Shown here piece after piece: positions 1 to 8,793 of a stretch of 13,710 nt of DNA. The stretch's first letter is position 1. Every line of letters begins with the position of its first letter. The DNA comes from Bodonicaedibacter sp963693005. Lineage in GTDB: Bacteria; Pseudomonadota; Alphaproteobacteria; UBA6184. Under the pieces are notes generated by a model. It was given only the letters and a program-made list of their open reading frames with translations. It was not told the origin of the DNA and did no database searches. Both the position numbers and the translations under genes were made by a program. Location of the stretch: the NCBI GenBank assembly GCA_963693005.1, contig OY843708.1, positions 1 to 13,710 of the forward strand. Reading direction: 5' to 3'.

Positions 1-274
1 CATATCTATTGTGGTGATATGGATAATTACTACTTAAACAACGCTGTCTACCTTAATGGAGGATTTTCTTGAAAGTTACAACAGATCCTTATTATGAAGC
101 GAAGTAAAATACGGTGACCGTGATGAACATTGCTGGAACGGTGATCCAAGATCAACCCAATGCCATAACGCGCCTACGTTACAATAGTATGTATTTGCCA
201 AAGATTATGATTATGGTGGTATTGAGAAAAGTGCTCCAAAAGATGCCGATTTAACAAGTTGGAGGTATAAGTAG
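1..274 (+). CDS. C-terminal end of an esterase-like alpha/beta hydrolase (partial)
   Basis: Only the last ~90 codons are present; the gene begins upstream of the window. Stitching frames gives HIYCGDMDNYYLNNAVYLME, then TTDPYYEA, KYGDRDEHCWNGDP and finally KDADLTSWRYK with a TAG stop at 272-274. At least three single-base frameshifts are needed. The pattern of an H-I-Y-x-G-D-x-D stretch, then a GDRxEHCW segment and a final SWRY resembles the C-terminal part of large putative esterases (PF00756-like) of marine flavobacteria. The histidine in EHCW would then be the catalytic one. This match is from memory of the family and the catalytic serine region is not visible, so the function is tentative. 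The gene converges on the lipoprotein gene that ends at 288, leaving 13 nt between them. Confidence 0.5.
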
Positions 275-287
275 ACCTAGTTGAAAC

Positions 288-1822
288 TTAGTGTCTTTTT
301 AAAGCTAAATCCATCTCGATTTTGAAGAATAATTTGGGCTGAGTAATTAATTGATTATGATTAAAAGTATAGTCGTAAATTCTTGTAAAGGGTGCAGGTT
401 AAGAATTTGCCTTGATCAGATGTTTCATTGACATTCATATTTATCCCTACATTTAATAATGTTTCATGTATTATTTCGGGTATTTTCGATTGTTTTATGA
501 AGTAGTGTCAATATTATCTTTTTCAGAAGTTATAATACTCCCAGCTTACAGTATTTGATAAATCAGAGGTTGTAAGTATAAGATTTAGACCTAAATAATC
601 ATATTCTCCAGAAATATTTAAGGTATTACCATCCTGTAATATGTTAGCATTAGGAGACTCAATTATTTTATTGGATATGTCTTGGTTTATGAAAATTTCA
701 GAACTATTTTCTGAATAGGATAATCTAGCTTGATTAAATTTCAAATTCATCAATAAGTGGTATTTCAATAATGTTATTGTTTGCATTTCGCGATACAAAT
801 ACTTCGTAGAATTTATTGTTTTGGAAAATCATTATTATCAATAAAAACCATATAAATTTAATCTGAAATTTGACGAAACTGGTATTTCAAGTTCTTCAAT
901 GTTAGTAAGTGATTGGGAATCACCTAAGACATATTCGGTTTTGTTTATGTCATCTATAAAGAAAATATTTAAAATTTGTCTAAAGTATCTAGGTTATCAG
1001 TAGAGGTGGTTATTAGGAAATATTTTAGTCTGAGCCAAAGAATATAATAAAACGTAATCTGAGTTATCTTGACTTACGCGATGGTGCTATTGAAATTATT
1101 TGCCAATTAGTGCCGGGGTTATTTCTGAGGTGAAAATTTAGAGATTCGGTTTTTGGAAAAAAATATGGACTATTAAAGTTGTGATCAGCATTGACAACAG
1201 TACCTGGTTTTACATCAACAAAGGATAACAATTGATAAAACCCATTAAATAATGTAGGAAGTTCATATCTAGTAACTATTAAATCTTCTTTAATAAAATT
1301 ATTGTCGGCGTAGAATTTACCATCATTTATACCTTCTATTTGTTTTATATATCAATTAGAATTCCAGATTGATCATGAACAGAAATATATCTCAATCCCT
1401 GAAGTGGATTTTCTTTTTTGGTAGAATGTCTGGTCTTCAAAAAGAAGTTTTTTTATTTCTATGTTAACATTGAATGATGTTTCTTGGTTTTGAGAATCTG
1501 TGGATTTGATTTTTAAAATATGATTTCCAATATTATATAGAAAGGGGTCAATTGTAAATTCAAAAGATTTTTTCAGTACTGGAAATTAATTCTTGATTAT
1601 CGATAGACAATTCAGTTTGTTACATTATAATCAGATTCAATTCTAATCAAGAAATTGGTTTCTATTTCAACATAACTAAGATCTTCCGAAATAGAAATAA
1701 CTGGTTTACTAATCATTTCTTGTTCAATCATTTCCCTTCAGTTGAGATCATTATCGCAACTAATCCAAGTGCAAAATAAAAGTGAAAATATTATTCTGTA
1801 GGAAAACTCTTAATTTCAACAT
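288..1822 (-). CDS. Unidentified lipoprotein with a probable Ig-like domain (frameshifted)
   Basis: About 510 codons read on the minus strand through roughly ten frameshifts. The start is ATG at 1822-1820 (MLKLRVF). After one indel it continues RIIFSLLFCTWISCDND, a short hydrophobic signal followed by a cysteine and acidic residues, typical of Bacteroidota lipoproteins. Residues ~30-150 (KPVISISEDLSYVEIE ... HILKIKSTDSQNQETSFNV) alternate in a beta-strand pattern resembling an Ig/PKD-like fold. The middle contains LFNGFYQLLSFVDVKPGTVV and LNFHLRNNPGTNWQIISIA. The C-terminal part includes SPNANILQDGNTLNISGEYD and ends near EMDLALKRH with TAA at 290-288. I do not recognise the family. The protein is probably anchored in the outer membrane facing the periplasm or surface. 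It is divergent from the aldo/keto reductase across ~70 nt of very AT-rich DNA. Confidence 0.5.
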
Positions 1823-1891
1823 ACAAGAAAAGTTAGATTTTAATAATAACGAAACCTTTAAATTATTATTTTCAATGGTTAAGTTTATCAT

Positions 1892-2875
1892 ATTGAAATA
1901 CAGAAGATTCGGAAGAATAGATTGGCAAGTAAAGCGAAGTGGGATACGGAATGTGGGGAATGGCCGGTTGGACGGCAAGTGATGACGCGCAATCTGCAAA
2001 ATCGTTGGATTTGGCAGTTGAAAAGGGCGTCAATTTCTTTGATACCGCTTGGGGATACGGAGAAGGTCATAGTGAGGAGCTGTTGGGCGAGTTGGTAAAA
2101 AGACATCCTTCCAAGAAATTATACACGGCTAGTAAAATTCCACCTAAAAATTTTCAGTGGCCAGCAAAGCCAGAATATGCTTTTGAGGAATCTTATCCTA
2201 CGGAGCATATTATGGAATACACCCATAAGACTTTAAAGAATTTAGGGTTGGAGCAAATAGATCTTATGCTCAATTTCATACTTGGGATGATGGTTGGAGC
2301 GACAGAGAAGAATGGCAACGTGCTATTGAAGATTTAAAAACTTCGGGTAAAGTTTGCTGCAATGGGCATTAGTATGAATCGTTGGCGAACCGGAAAAATG
2401 GAATAAAAGCCTTAAAAACAGGAATGTTAGATGCCGTTCAGGTCATTTATAACATATTCGATCAAGCGCCAGTAGATAATTTATTTCGCAGCTTTGTAAA
2501 GCGTTGGATATCGCAACTATTGCACGCGTACCTTTTGATGAAGGAACTTTGACAGGAACTATGACGAAAGAAACTACATTCCCTGAAGGTGACTGGCGAG
2601 GTACCTATTTTGTTCCTGAGAATTTGATTTCTTCAGTAGAGCATGCCGATGCTTTAAGACCGCTAATTCCTGAAGGTATGACCATGGCAGAAATGGCATT
2701 GCGTTTTATACTAATGAACGATAATGTTGGTACTTAACGCATACCGGTATGCGTAAACAACGCAATGTTTTGGCGAATACGGCCACTAGTGATGGCAAAT
2801 TACTATCTAACGAATTGTACGAAGAATTGAAAAAGCACCGTTGGGATAGAGTGCCTACTTCTATGGTCGCAGTAG
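1892..2875 (+). CDS. Aldo/keto reductase (frameshifted)
   Basis: NAD(P)H-dependent oxidoreductase of the AKR superfamily; the carbonyl substrate is unknown. The N-terminus reads KYRRFGRIDWQV, then GYGMWGMAGWTASDDAQSAK. The usual catalytic tetrad is visible: Asp and Tyr in NFFDTAWGYGEGHSEELLGE (~residues 48-67), Lys in LYTASKIPP, and His in QFHTWDDGW after a frameshift near 2270. Then come RAIEDLKTSGK, AVQVIYNIFDQAPVDNLF, and the C-terminal GTLTGTMTKETTFPEGDW and EGMTMAEMALRFILMND. The last part, HTGMRKQRNVLANTATSDG and KHRWDRVPTS, leads to a TAG at 2873-2875 after one more indel. About 327 residues matches the family. The start is taken as ATATTGAAATAC read as ATG AAA TAC with one inserted T; an in-frame ATG at 1875 is the alternative. 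At least five frameshifts are needed. The downstream hairpin ends the transcript. Confidence 0.9.
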
Positions 2876-2906
2876 TATTTTTTTTTAATAGGATATTCGC
2901 TATATC

Positions 2907-2946
2907 TAGAAAGCCATCAACATAAGATATAGTTGATGGCTTTCTA
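2907..2946. terminator. Perfect 15-bp hairpin, probable bidirectional terminator
   Basis: TAGAAAGCCATCAAC (2907-2921) is exactly repeated in inverted orientation as GTTGATGGCTTTCTA (2932-2946), with a 10-nt loop. It lies between the convergent aldo/keto reductase (stop at 2875) and VOC gene (stop at 2968). There is no long T-run directly after either arm, although a T8 run lies at ~2878-2886. The arms survived intact in a region full of indels, which supports the call. Function as a terminator is inferred from symmetry and position. Confidence 0.85.
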
Positions 2947-2967
2947 AATATTGTTTATGCTGTTAAA

Positions 2968-3404
2968 TCACTTCGCAAACAACTGTCCCATATCTTTAAA
3001 AGCTTTAAATTCCCAAAGCATTACCCCGCTGGGTCATAAAAAAAACATGGTTAGCTTGCTCTCCTGTTTTACCTGCCAAAACGCACATAAGGCTCTATGA
3101 CGAATTGTACACCTTTGGATTTTAGCTCTTTTGAAAAGCTTTGAAATGTATCCCAAGGTAAAACAACGCCGTAATGCGGTACGGGTACATCATGACCGTC
3201 AACAGGGTTGTGATGTAACGGGTTTCGGGTTTCAGATTTAGGCTTGTAGTGTATCACCAATTGATGTCCGAATAAATTAAAATCTACCCAATGGTCGCTA
3301 CTACGAGCCTTCTTCGCAATTCAATATTTCTCTGTAAAAAAGTTCTACATTCCGCTAAGTTGTGTACAGGAATGGCAATGTGAAAAGGTGTAACCGTTTT
3401 GCAT
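2968..3404 (-). CDS. VOC-superfamily (glyoxalase/bleomycin-resistance fold) protein (frameshifted)
   Basis: About 145 codons. The frame-corrected N-terminus is MKTVTPFHIAIPVHNLAECR, followed by TFYREILNCEEGRSSDHWVD, FNLFGHQLVIHYK, then NPVDGHDVPVPHYGVVLPWD and QSFSKELKSKGVQFVIEPYV. It ends GNALEFKAFKDMGQLFAK with TGA at 2970-2968. The paired beta-alpha-beta-beta-beta modules and the histidines in FHIAIPVHNL and HYGVV, with Glu in ALEFK, fit a metal-binding VOC fold. The exact reaction cannot be told; many flavobacterial homologues are annotated only as VOC family proteins. The start requires removing one C from ATGCAAAACG. It begins 2 nt after the probable stop of the upstream small gene, so the two are likely co-transcribed. 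At least four frameshifts are needed. Confidence 0.85.
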
Positions 3405-3406
3405 AT

Positions 3407-3663
3407 TCAGCTTGTTTCTTAAATGCTGAAATTAACTCTTTTTTATTCATTTTAGAACGTCCTTCAATACCAATTTTCTTAGCTTGTTCGTAAAGCTCAT
3501 CTTTTGTTCTATCTTCATAAGTAGATGCTTTACCACCTTTTTTGCCCGCATTTTCAGTATTGGCGATTCTAGCTGCTTTTTTCCTTGCTATAGCCCTTGT
3601 CTACCAATGCTTCATATTGCTCTTCGTTTTTTAATTTGCCGGTATGTTATTTGATTTTGCCAT
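3407..3663 (-). CDS. Small Rho-N/SAP-like protein with KGGKA motif (frameshifted)
   Basis: About 85 residues. The start MAKSNNIP is at ATG 3663-3661. Frame-corrected sequence continues EEQYEALVDKGYSKEKAARI, ANTENAGKKGGKASTYEDRT and KDELYEQAKKIGIEGRSKMN, then KKELISALRN. The N-terminal half has the basic alanine-rich ARIANT-GKKGG pattern. The C-terminal half (DELYEQAKKIGIEGRSKMNKKELI) is a helix-extended-loop-helix of the Rho-termination-factor N-terminal/SAP type, associated with nucleic acid binding. Proteins of this layout are common in flavobacteria and proteobacteria; I believe they are now filed as DUF7218, but that number is from memory. The proposed stop, TGA at 3409-3407, requires one or two indels; the adjacent VOC start lies 2 nt on. 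Function is unproven. Confidence 0.75.
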
Positions 3664-3721
3664 TTTTTATTTTAAAAATAAATAATTAATGGTCTGTGAA
3701 CGTGCTGTATACAATTAGAAA

Positions 3722-4590
3722 TTACTCCGCTAAAAAGGACAATGATTTTGTCGTTGACCTCATCTTGGTGCATGAGTGTCGCAAATCCCTCAGTGCTTAT
3801 AAATTCACTCCCTTTCCAATGTTTATGTTACATCAACAGATGCATGGTAAGGTGCAATTTTATCAAATCGATCATGAAAGAGCAATCCTTTTTAGTATTA
3901 TTCTCAACAAATTTGGCACTTGAAAATTCATCTGTCGTAAAATTGAATTTTATATGTACAAATTTTTTTGAGAGCGTTAACGACTCTTACTGTTTAGACC
4001 AAGAAGGTTTTTGTAATGGGTTAGTATTTCATGGAAATTCAGAAAGGTGAACCTATGGTTACCATTTTTTCTAAAACTAAATTTGGATTTTGATACTCAT
4101 TGTACAAAATGGTCATACCTCCCATAGAATGCCTCTATAGCAATTGTTGGGCTTGTATTTTTTGTAACATGACCTGTACAAATTCAGCGTATAAAGGGGC
4201 ATGAAGTATTTTTTCCTGTAGAATATCCATGGGGCAGGGGGCATCAAAAGCAATGATATTATAATTTTTCCTTTTTGTAGTTTTTTCAATAAGTTTTATG
4301 CCATCGCCATGTATTGCTTTTCCCAAACCATGTACCAATTAATACGGTTTTCATTATTTTCCGGGGCCAGTTATAAAACTTGTATATTTTGTGAGCACCC
4401 GTGGTAAAGATTTCTAATTTGGCATTGTCCAAGTTATTGTTTTTTTGATTTGGCAAGGACCCCTGCCCTTTTTCGTACTGTTTGCAAAATACCGTAAAAG
4501 CTTTTGTAGGCAAGTTTTTCTTTGGAGCAAAACCTAACAAGGAATATTAAAAGTATAGGCCGTAATAGTTTAGGAATAAGTTTTTTGAAG
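3722..4590 (-). CDS. Alpha/beta hydrolase (frameshifted)
   Basis: Approximately 290 codons, N-terminus uncertain (FFKKLIPKLL begins near 4590; no clear start codon survives). Readable blocks are LGFAPKKNLPTKAFTVFCKQ, NLDNAKLEIFTTGAHKIYKF and YNWPG, then a damaged oxyanion-hole strand with SNTWRWHK, and YNIIAFDAPCPMD. ILHAPLYAEFVQVMLQK leads to the nucleophile elbow, which reads G-H-S-M-G-G once one base is restored near 4125. After it come MTILYNEYQNPNLVLEKMVT and IGSP. The C-terminus shows HKHWKGSEFISTEGF, then MHQDEVNDKII, and ends with TAA at 3724-3722. The catalytic Ser is in GHSMGG; the His is probably just before MHQDEV, in a damaged stretch. Serine hydrolase of unknown substrate, probably cytoplasmic. 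It lies 85 nt downstream of the unknown gene coupled to the HerA-like ATPase. Confidence 0.82.
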
Positions 4591-4675
4591 AAAATAAGGG
4601 GCACCTAATGAGTTTTTTTTGAAAATTAGTAAGTATTGATGTGGTAAATCACTGTTTATTTGTAGGGTTTTTCTG

Positions 4676-5289
4676 TTAGTCCCCAGCCCAATCATCAATG
4701 TATTTTTACTTTTTGCGTTATCAGGTTATTTTGTACTTCCTCAAATATTGTTTATTGGCATTATACCTAAGGCTTTCGGGCAAACTCTTTTTTTTATCTA
4801 TGGTAAAAATAAAGGGTCATTGTCTTTTTAACAATTACCACTACATTGTTAAGGGGAAGTAATAAATCTTTTTTTATGGAATAGTTTTTCACGAAATCTC
4901 TTTAAATGTGCTCATTTTAGAGATGCCCCTTGTCGGTTTTCAAATCTTTCATCGTTAAACAAGTTACGTTTTTGTATAGTGGGCTTATTACTATCGTTTA
5001 TTAGGTGTTAAAGGGTCCAATAGCAAAGCCCCACCTTTTTTCATAGATTTTTGATTTTTACTGGGCGCCATTGCCAAAAATTTTAGTTTTAACGGTATCT
5101 TGAACTACAGAGTCTTTTTTCAAAAAATTAAACTCTATATATCTCTTGCCAAGCTTTTCTTTTTGATAATTTTGCCAACTTGGTTTGCGCGGTAATTTTT
5201 AAAATCATTGTTCTTTTTGATCGGCAACAAACTAGTTTGCTAGTATGCAAACAAAATAATCAATATAAGGGTATAATCTAAAACTTCAT
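4676..5289 (-). CDS. Unidentified protein with N-terminal hydrophobic segment, coupled to the HerA-like gene (frameshifted)
   Basis: About 204 codons. The start ATG at 5289-5287 overlaps the presumed stop of the upstream ATPase gene as ATGA. The N-terminus MKFLDYTLILIILFA is one hydrophobic segment (signal anchor or signal peptide). It is followed by a basic stretch, NYQKEKLGKRYIEFNFLKKD, then SVVQDTVKTKIFGNGA. Later come QKRNLFNDERFENR, a hydrophobic strand NNVVVIVKK, and SLPESLRYNANKQY. The frame-corrected C-terminus is FEEVQNNLITQKVKKYIDDW-AGD with TAA at 4678-4676. Eight or more frameshifts are needed, and the central third (about 4850-5060) is hard to read. No family recognised. Orientation and extent rest on the overlapping start, the well-formed C-terminus and the lack of a better reading on the other strand. 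Confidence 0.5.
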
Positions 5290-6892
5290 AGGTTTATCTC
5301 AATCACTTTTTTTTTAATACTCCCAAGTACAGCCTCTTATAAAATGTAGCGCTGGTTAACACCTTTATTACGGGGTTTTTGTCTGGTACTGGCTCTTTTT
5401 GGTGGTCTTGCGCGCAGCAGGTTTGTTTTTTTTCTTTTTTCCGCTAACTTTTTCGGCAGTTTTCAATTTTTTTTCGTTCAAAAATTTCATAGGGCACTTT
5501 TCCCTATCGATTATTTCACCGTATTTTCTTAACCAATGAAGAGCTGTTGACTACTTCGTCCAATTTCTTTTTTTTGTTAAAAACAATCCATACGGCTCAT
5601 TGGTGCACGTTAGTAAAGGTTTGCGGCAAGTGGGGGTAGGTCTACCTTTTTTTCCATCTAAAGCTGAAATTAATGCTTCGCCTATACCAAAGGGAAGTCA
5701 AACACTTCTTTAGTAATCGTAATATTTCAGATTTCCGGGTAGTTCTCTGCCGTTAGCTTGATAGCCTTTCTGTCCCTGGCGGTAAAACGCTCTTAAACGC
5801 ATGCTGAACTTTTTAGCCCTAATTGAGATAAGACATCAATTTGGTACATCTGTAGGGTTTTTTGGGTTACAAAAAATATAAACCTATCCCTTTTGAACGA
5901 ATTAGTTTTTTACAATACTCTCTATTTTGATCTAACAGTGCTTTTGAAGCTTCCTTGAAAATAAGGTGGGCTTCATCTATGAACAAAATTAATTTCTGGT
6001 TTGTCACTATCACCTTGTTCAGGGAAGGTATCGTAGATTTTCTGCAAGTAAGCTCAACATAAAAAGTTGAGAAAAAGCTTAGGTCTATCTTGAATATCGG
6101 TCAGTCGTAAAAAATATTGATATAGCCTCGTCCCTTTTATCATCTATTCGGGTAAGGTCGTTTACATCAAAAGATTTTTTCACCAAAGAAACAATTCAGC
6201 ACCTTGCTGTTTCCAGCTCAATGATCTTTCTAAGAATTGCACCGGTAGAGCTTGTAGATATTCTACCATATTCCTTGGTGAATTCTGCTTTGCCAGTACC
6301 CGTTGCGTATTGTAATACCTTTTTAAAAATCTTTTTAGGTCCAATAGGGGCATTTTTTTGGTCATCGCAATATTTGAATACCACGGACACAATACCAGAT
6401 TGCGTTTTCGGAAAGGTCTAGTATTCTTGATAACAGCACAGGACCAAAATTCGGAAAAACTGTGGCTCTCAATTTTTACGCCATCTTGCTCTGACAACGA
6501 AAAGTATTTTCTACGGGAAAAAACTACTGGCCCTCAAAGGGGAAGCCTATTTTTTTTCATGGCGCTCGTCTATTTTTTGCATGACCGGGGACTAGGTTTG
6601 TGCCAATCCACTTAAAATCACCTTTAAGGTCCATCAACATTACCGGAAATACCCTTGTCAGATAAAATTTTTCTGCCAAAAACCTGTAATGTTTTTTGTT
6701 TTTTTTCCTGTACCGGTAGCTCCGGCAATAAGCCCGTGCCTATTCAAGGTTTTTTAAAGGTATTTTTTTACGAAGGCATTTTTTTTACGGCTTCACCATT
6801 TAAACATGGCAGCGCCCCATATTTATATAATCGCCCTTTGTGGCATATCCTTTTTTCTATATGGTCAAAAAAAAATCTTCGGTACCGGCCAT
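5286..6892 (-). CDS. HerA-like P-loop ATPase, DUF853/YjgR type (frameshifted)
   Basis: About 535 codons, near the usual ~510. The start ATG at 6892-6890 gives MAGTEDFF, then KGYATKGDYINMGAAMFNGE. KIPLKNLNRHGLIAGATGTG-K carries the Walker A motif (~residues 45-60). The middle reads LSEQDGVKI, VIFKYCDDQK, LQYATGTGKAEFTKEYGRIS, TSSTGAILRKIIELE and FDVNDLTRIDDKRDEA. Walker B is LILFIDEAHLIFKEASKALL (~5930-5990). The remaining part has LYFVTQNPTDVP, KVQHALRAFTARDRKAIKLT, GIGEALISALD, PMSRMDC, EIIDRE and a low-complexity basic tail before LGVLKK. The presumed end KKVIEINL-TGA (5288-5286) overlaps the next start; a TGA at 5305-5303 is reached if the A-run is read as printed. Members are cytoplasmic DNA-translocase-like ATPases of unclear role. 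More than fifteen frameshifts are needed. Confidence 0.93.
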
Positions 6893-7077
6893 TTTTCTAT
6901 ATTTTTCGATAAAAAATAGGGCATTTTTTCACCAAAACCAAAAAAAACAACATCACCCTTAAAAAATCACTACTTTTTTAACATTGTTACGCGGCCTATA
7001 GTACTAGTCTAAGGCAGAATTAACCATCACGTTTTCTTCTTATATAAATTGTGAACTAAAAGCGTATCTTTTGCCGA
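6893..7077. promoter_or_regulatory. Divergent intergenic region between HerA-like gene and queE
   Basis: 185 nt without a gene, AT-rich, between the oppositely oriented starts at 6892 (-) and 7078 (+). Both promoters should lie here. TATCTTTTG at 7066-7074 resembles the Bacteroidota -7 box TAnnTTTG with one extra T. However, it sits only 3 nt before the queE start codon and has no TTG at the right distance, so I do not assign it. No hairpin or riboswitch-like structure was seen; in particular I could not make out a preQ1 aptamer. Confidence 0.35.
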
Positions 7078-7749
7078 ATGAAAAAATGAGGAGGTACTGG
7101 AGAAAGTGAATAAAGGGGGTGTATTTACCCTTAATGGAAGAGTTTTTTTATACCATACAGGGTGAAGGATTCCATAAGGGAAAACTGCAGCTTATTTTTA
7201 TTTCGTGTTGGCGGATGCGATGTAGGCTGCCATTGGTGTGTGATGTGAAAGAAAAGCTGGAATGCAGAAAACACATCCGCCTACGGCTATTGAGCATATT
7301 GTGGGATAATGCCGCCAAAATATTCAGACACCATAGTCCATTACCGGAGGAGAGCCATTAATGTGGGATATGAAACCCCATTACCAAGGCCTTAAGGGAA
7401 AAAGGGGCTAAAAGACCCATATTGAAAACTTCAGGTGCATATACCTTATCTGGTGAGTGGGATTGGATCTGCCTGTCACCAAAGAAAAAAACAAAATTAC
7501 CGGAAGGGTCGTATCTATGACGAAGCGCATGAGCTTAAAGTAATTGTCTATAAACAAAACACGATTTTAATTTTTTGCCGAGGAGCAAAGCAGCCAAAAA
7601 CCAATGCAAAATTGTATTTTTGTACTTACAGCCCGAATGGAGTGTTTAGAGACAAGGTGGTTTCCAATGATCGTAGATTTATGTAATGAAACAACCCTAA
7701 ATGGAAAAGTGTCTTTTACAGGACCCATAAATACCTTAATATTCCTTAA
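7078..7749 (+). CDS. queE: 7-carboxy-7-deazaguanine synthase QueE (frameshifted)
   Basis: Radical SAM enzyme that converts 6-carboxy-5,6,7,8-tetrahydropterin to 7-carboxy-7-deazaguanine in queuosine precursor synthesis. Frame-corrected N-terminus: MKK, EEVLEKVNKG, then LMEEFFYTIQGEGFHKGK. The cluster motif GGCDVGCHWC gives Cys-x3-Cys-x2-Cys, the radical SAM [4Fe-4S] ligands (~7210-7235). Next are CDVKE, HPPTAIEHIV, ITGGEPLMWDM with the SAM-binding GGEP, and then KTHIETSGA. WDWICLSPKKNKLPEGR, YDEAHELKVIVY, LQPEWS and HKYLNIP with TAA at 7747-7749 complete it. Length ~220 aa is normal. The start at 7078 is chosen because EEVLEKVNKG precedes LMEEF as in flavobacterial homologues; ATG at 7133 is internal. 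About nine frameshifts are needed. No other queuosine genes are in the window. Confidence 0.95.
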
Positions 7750-8744
7750 CTGATTTTTTTTGCTTATTGGCGACCGCCATTTTGCTTGTATATCTAATAA
7801 AACATTCTGGGTCTAAAACCTACTGTGGGCAAACACCTTTTTGCAGTGTTTTTGCTGTAAAAAGATGTAATACGGTGGCTCCAGATAAAGTACAAACCGG
7901 ATGTTTATACCGGCCCTCATACTTGGCCCAAAGCATTTTGAGGATAAAGATTTTTCCTGATGAAACCTCCAAAATTGTAATTCTGCTCGCATAAGGCATC
8001 CCTCTTGATTACAATGGTTTATCACCCCACTAATTGGACCATCTTCGTTTTTTCAGATTGAGATTGGTGGTCATTGACCATTTTCAGTACCTAAAATCCA
8101 CTAACCCGAATAAAATGCCCCAAATTTCCATGGTTTTAGGGTAGTTTGTCTCTACATCGCTCTCGTTGATCGACGAAACTTAAAACTTGCCCAATTCCCC
8201 TAACGGTTTACCTCATGAATGATCATTGAAGTGTTTTTCTATATACCGAAACCTAGGGTTTACTAAAACCTCCATCAAGATCATCACCTTCCGCAGGGGC
8301 ATCGGCAAAAATAAATATAAATTGCCAAAAGTGCTGCCCGTATTGAATACGGTTTCTGTTAGAAGTTTTCTAAAATCTGCAATTTTCTTGAAGGGTAAGT
8401 TTCGTCTTCTGACGGACTGGATAGTTTCATTGTAAAACCAATTTCAATATCTTCTTTGAAACGTATTGCTGTTTTCAAGTAATCGGTGAATTGGGGTCAT
8501 AGCTGACTCCGTTGGTCTGAAAACCACTTACGTAAGCTATCTCTATTAAAAAGTTTGTCAAAATTGTCCATTTTGAAAAGTATATCAAAGGCAGAATCTC
8601 CTGTTTGCCAATAGATTTACCGCTCTTATCCACTTGTGTTTGTAGCGTTTAAACATCTTCAGAACCAGAAGAGCTTTTTAGAGCAAGAGAAAAGGTAAAA
8701 TAGTAGAAATACCTAATAGCAATAAAACCTTTGTATTTGGTCAT
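7746..8744 (-). CDS. Unidentified protein, heavily frameshifted
   Basis: Roughly 330 codons in the space between queE and the methyltransferase, read on the minus strand. ATG at 8744-8742 gives MTKYKGFIAI, a hydrophobic start that may be a signal peptide or membrane segment. It continues LALKSSSGSEDV, then TLQTQVDKSGKSIGKQ. Other coherent blocks are MDNFDKLFNRDSLRKWFSDQ, SYDPNSPIT, AIRFKEDIEIGFTMKLSSPS-EDE, FADAPAEGDDLDGGFSKP, ESDVETNYPKTMEIWGILFG, and QNYNFGGFIRKNLYPQNALG. The end is near 7746 (or 7736 in another frame). I recognise no family, and the order of frames is uncertain. It could be two short genes. The plus strand has ORFs here too (for example 7767-7994), but the minus-strand blocks look more like a real acidic protein. 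It lies 49 nt downstream of the methyltransferase on the same strand. Confidence 0.38.
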
Positions 8745-8793
8745 AATAATATATGTATGCATAGGATAAACGAAAAAAAAAAAGTTGACCTAT

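Noticed and set aside
1843..1873. AATAATAA / TTATTATT inverted repeat between the divergent lipoprotein and reductase genes as an operator.
   Set aside because: Only 8 bp of pure A/T in very AT-rich DNA; expected by chance.
1760..2106. Overlapping open frames on both strands at the lipoprotein/reductase boundary, for example 1888-2106 on the minus strand.
   Set aside because: They are antisense to the aldo/keto reductase N-terminus or run across the intergenic gap, with no recognisable motifs. Only the first 20 codons of the 1760-1999 frame belong to the lipoprotein.
3696..4050. Two plus-strand ORFs (3696-3923 and 3742-4050) that look like small genes.
   Set aside because: They are the reverse of the C-terminal third of the alpha/beta hydrolase, whose motifs read clearly on the minus strand.
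6221..6912. Plus-strand ORFs at 6221-6421, 6358-6615 and 6655-6912.
   Set aside because: They are antisense to the HerA-like ATPase, including its Walker A region.
7066..7074. TATCTTTTG as the -7 promoter box of queE.
   Set aside because: It is 3 nt from the supported start codon and lacks a TTG element at about 19 nt. It would fit only if queE began at 7133, which would remove a conserved N-terminal block.
7767..7994. Plus-strand ORF of 75 codons after queE with several cysteines.
   Set aside because: No motif or start context supports it, and the minus-strand reading through the same stretch gives more protein-like blocks; uncertain but not preferred.
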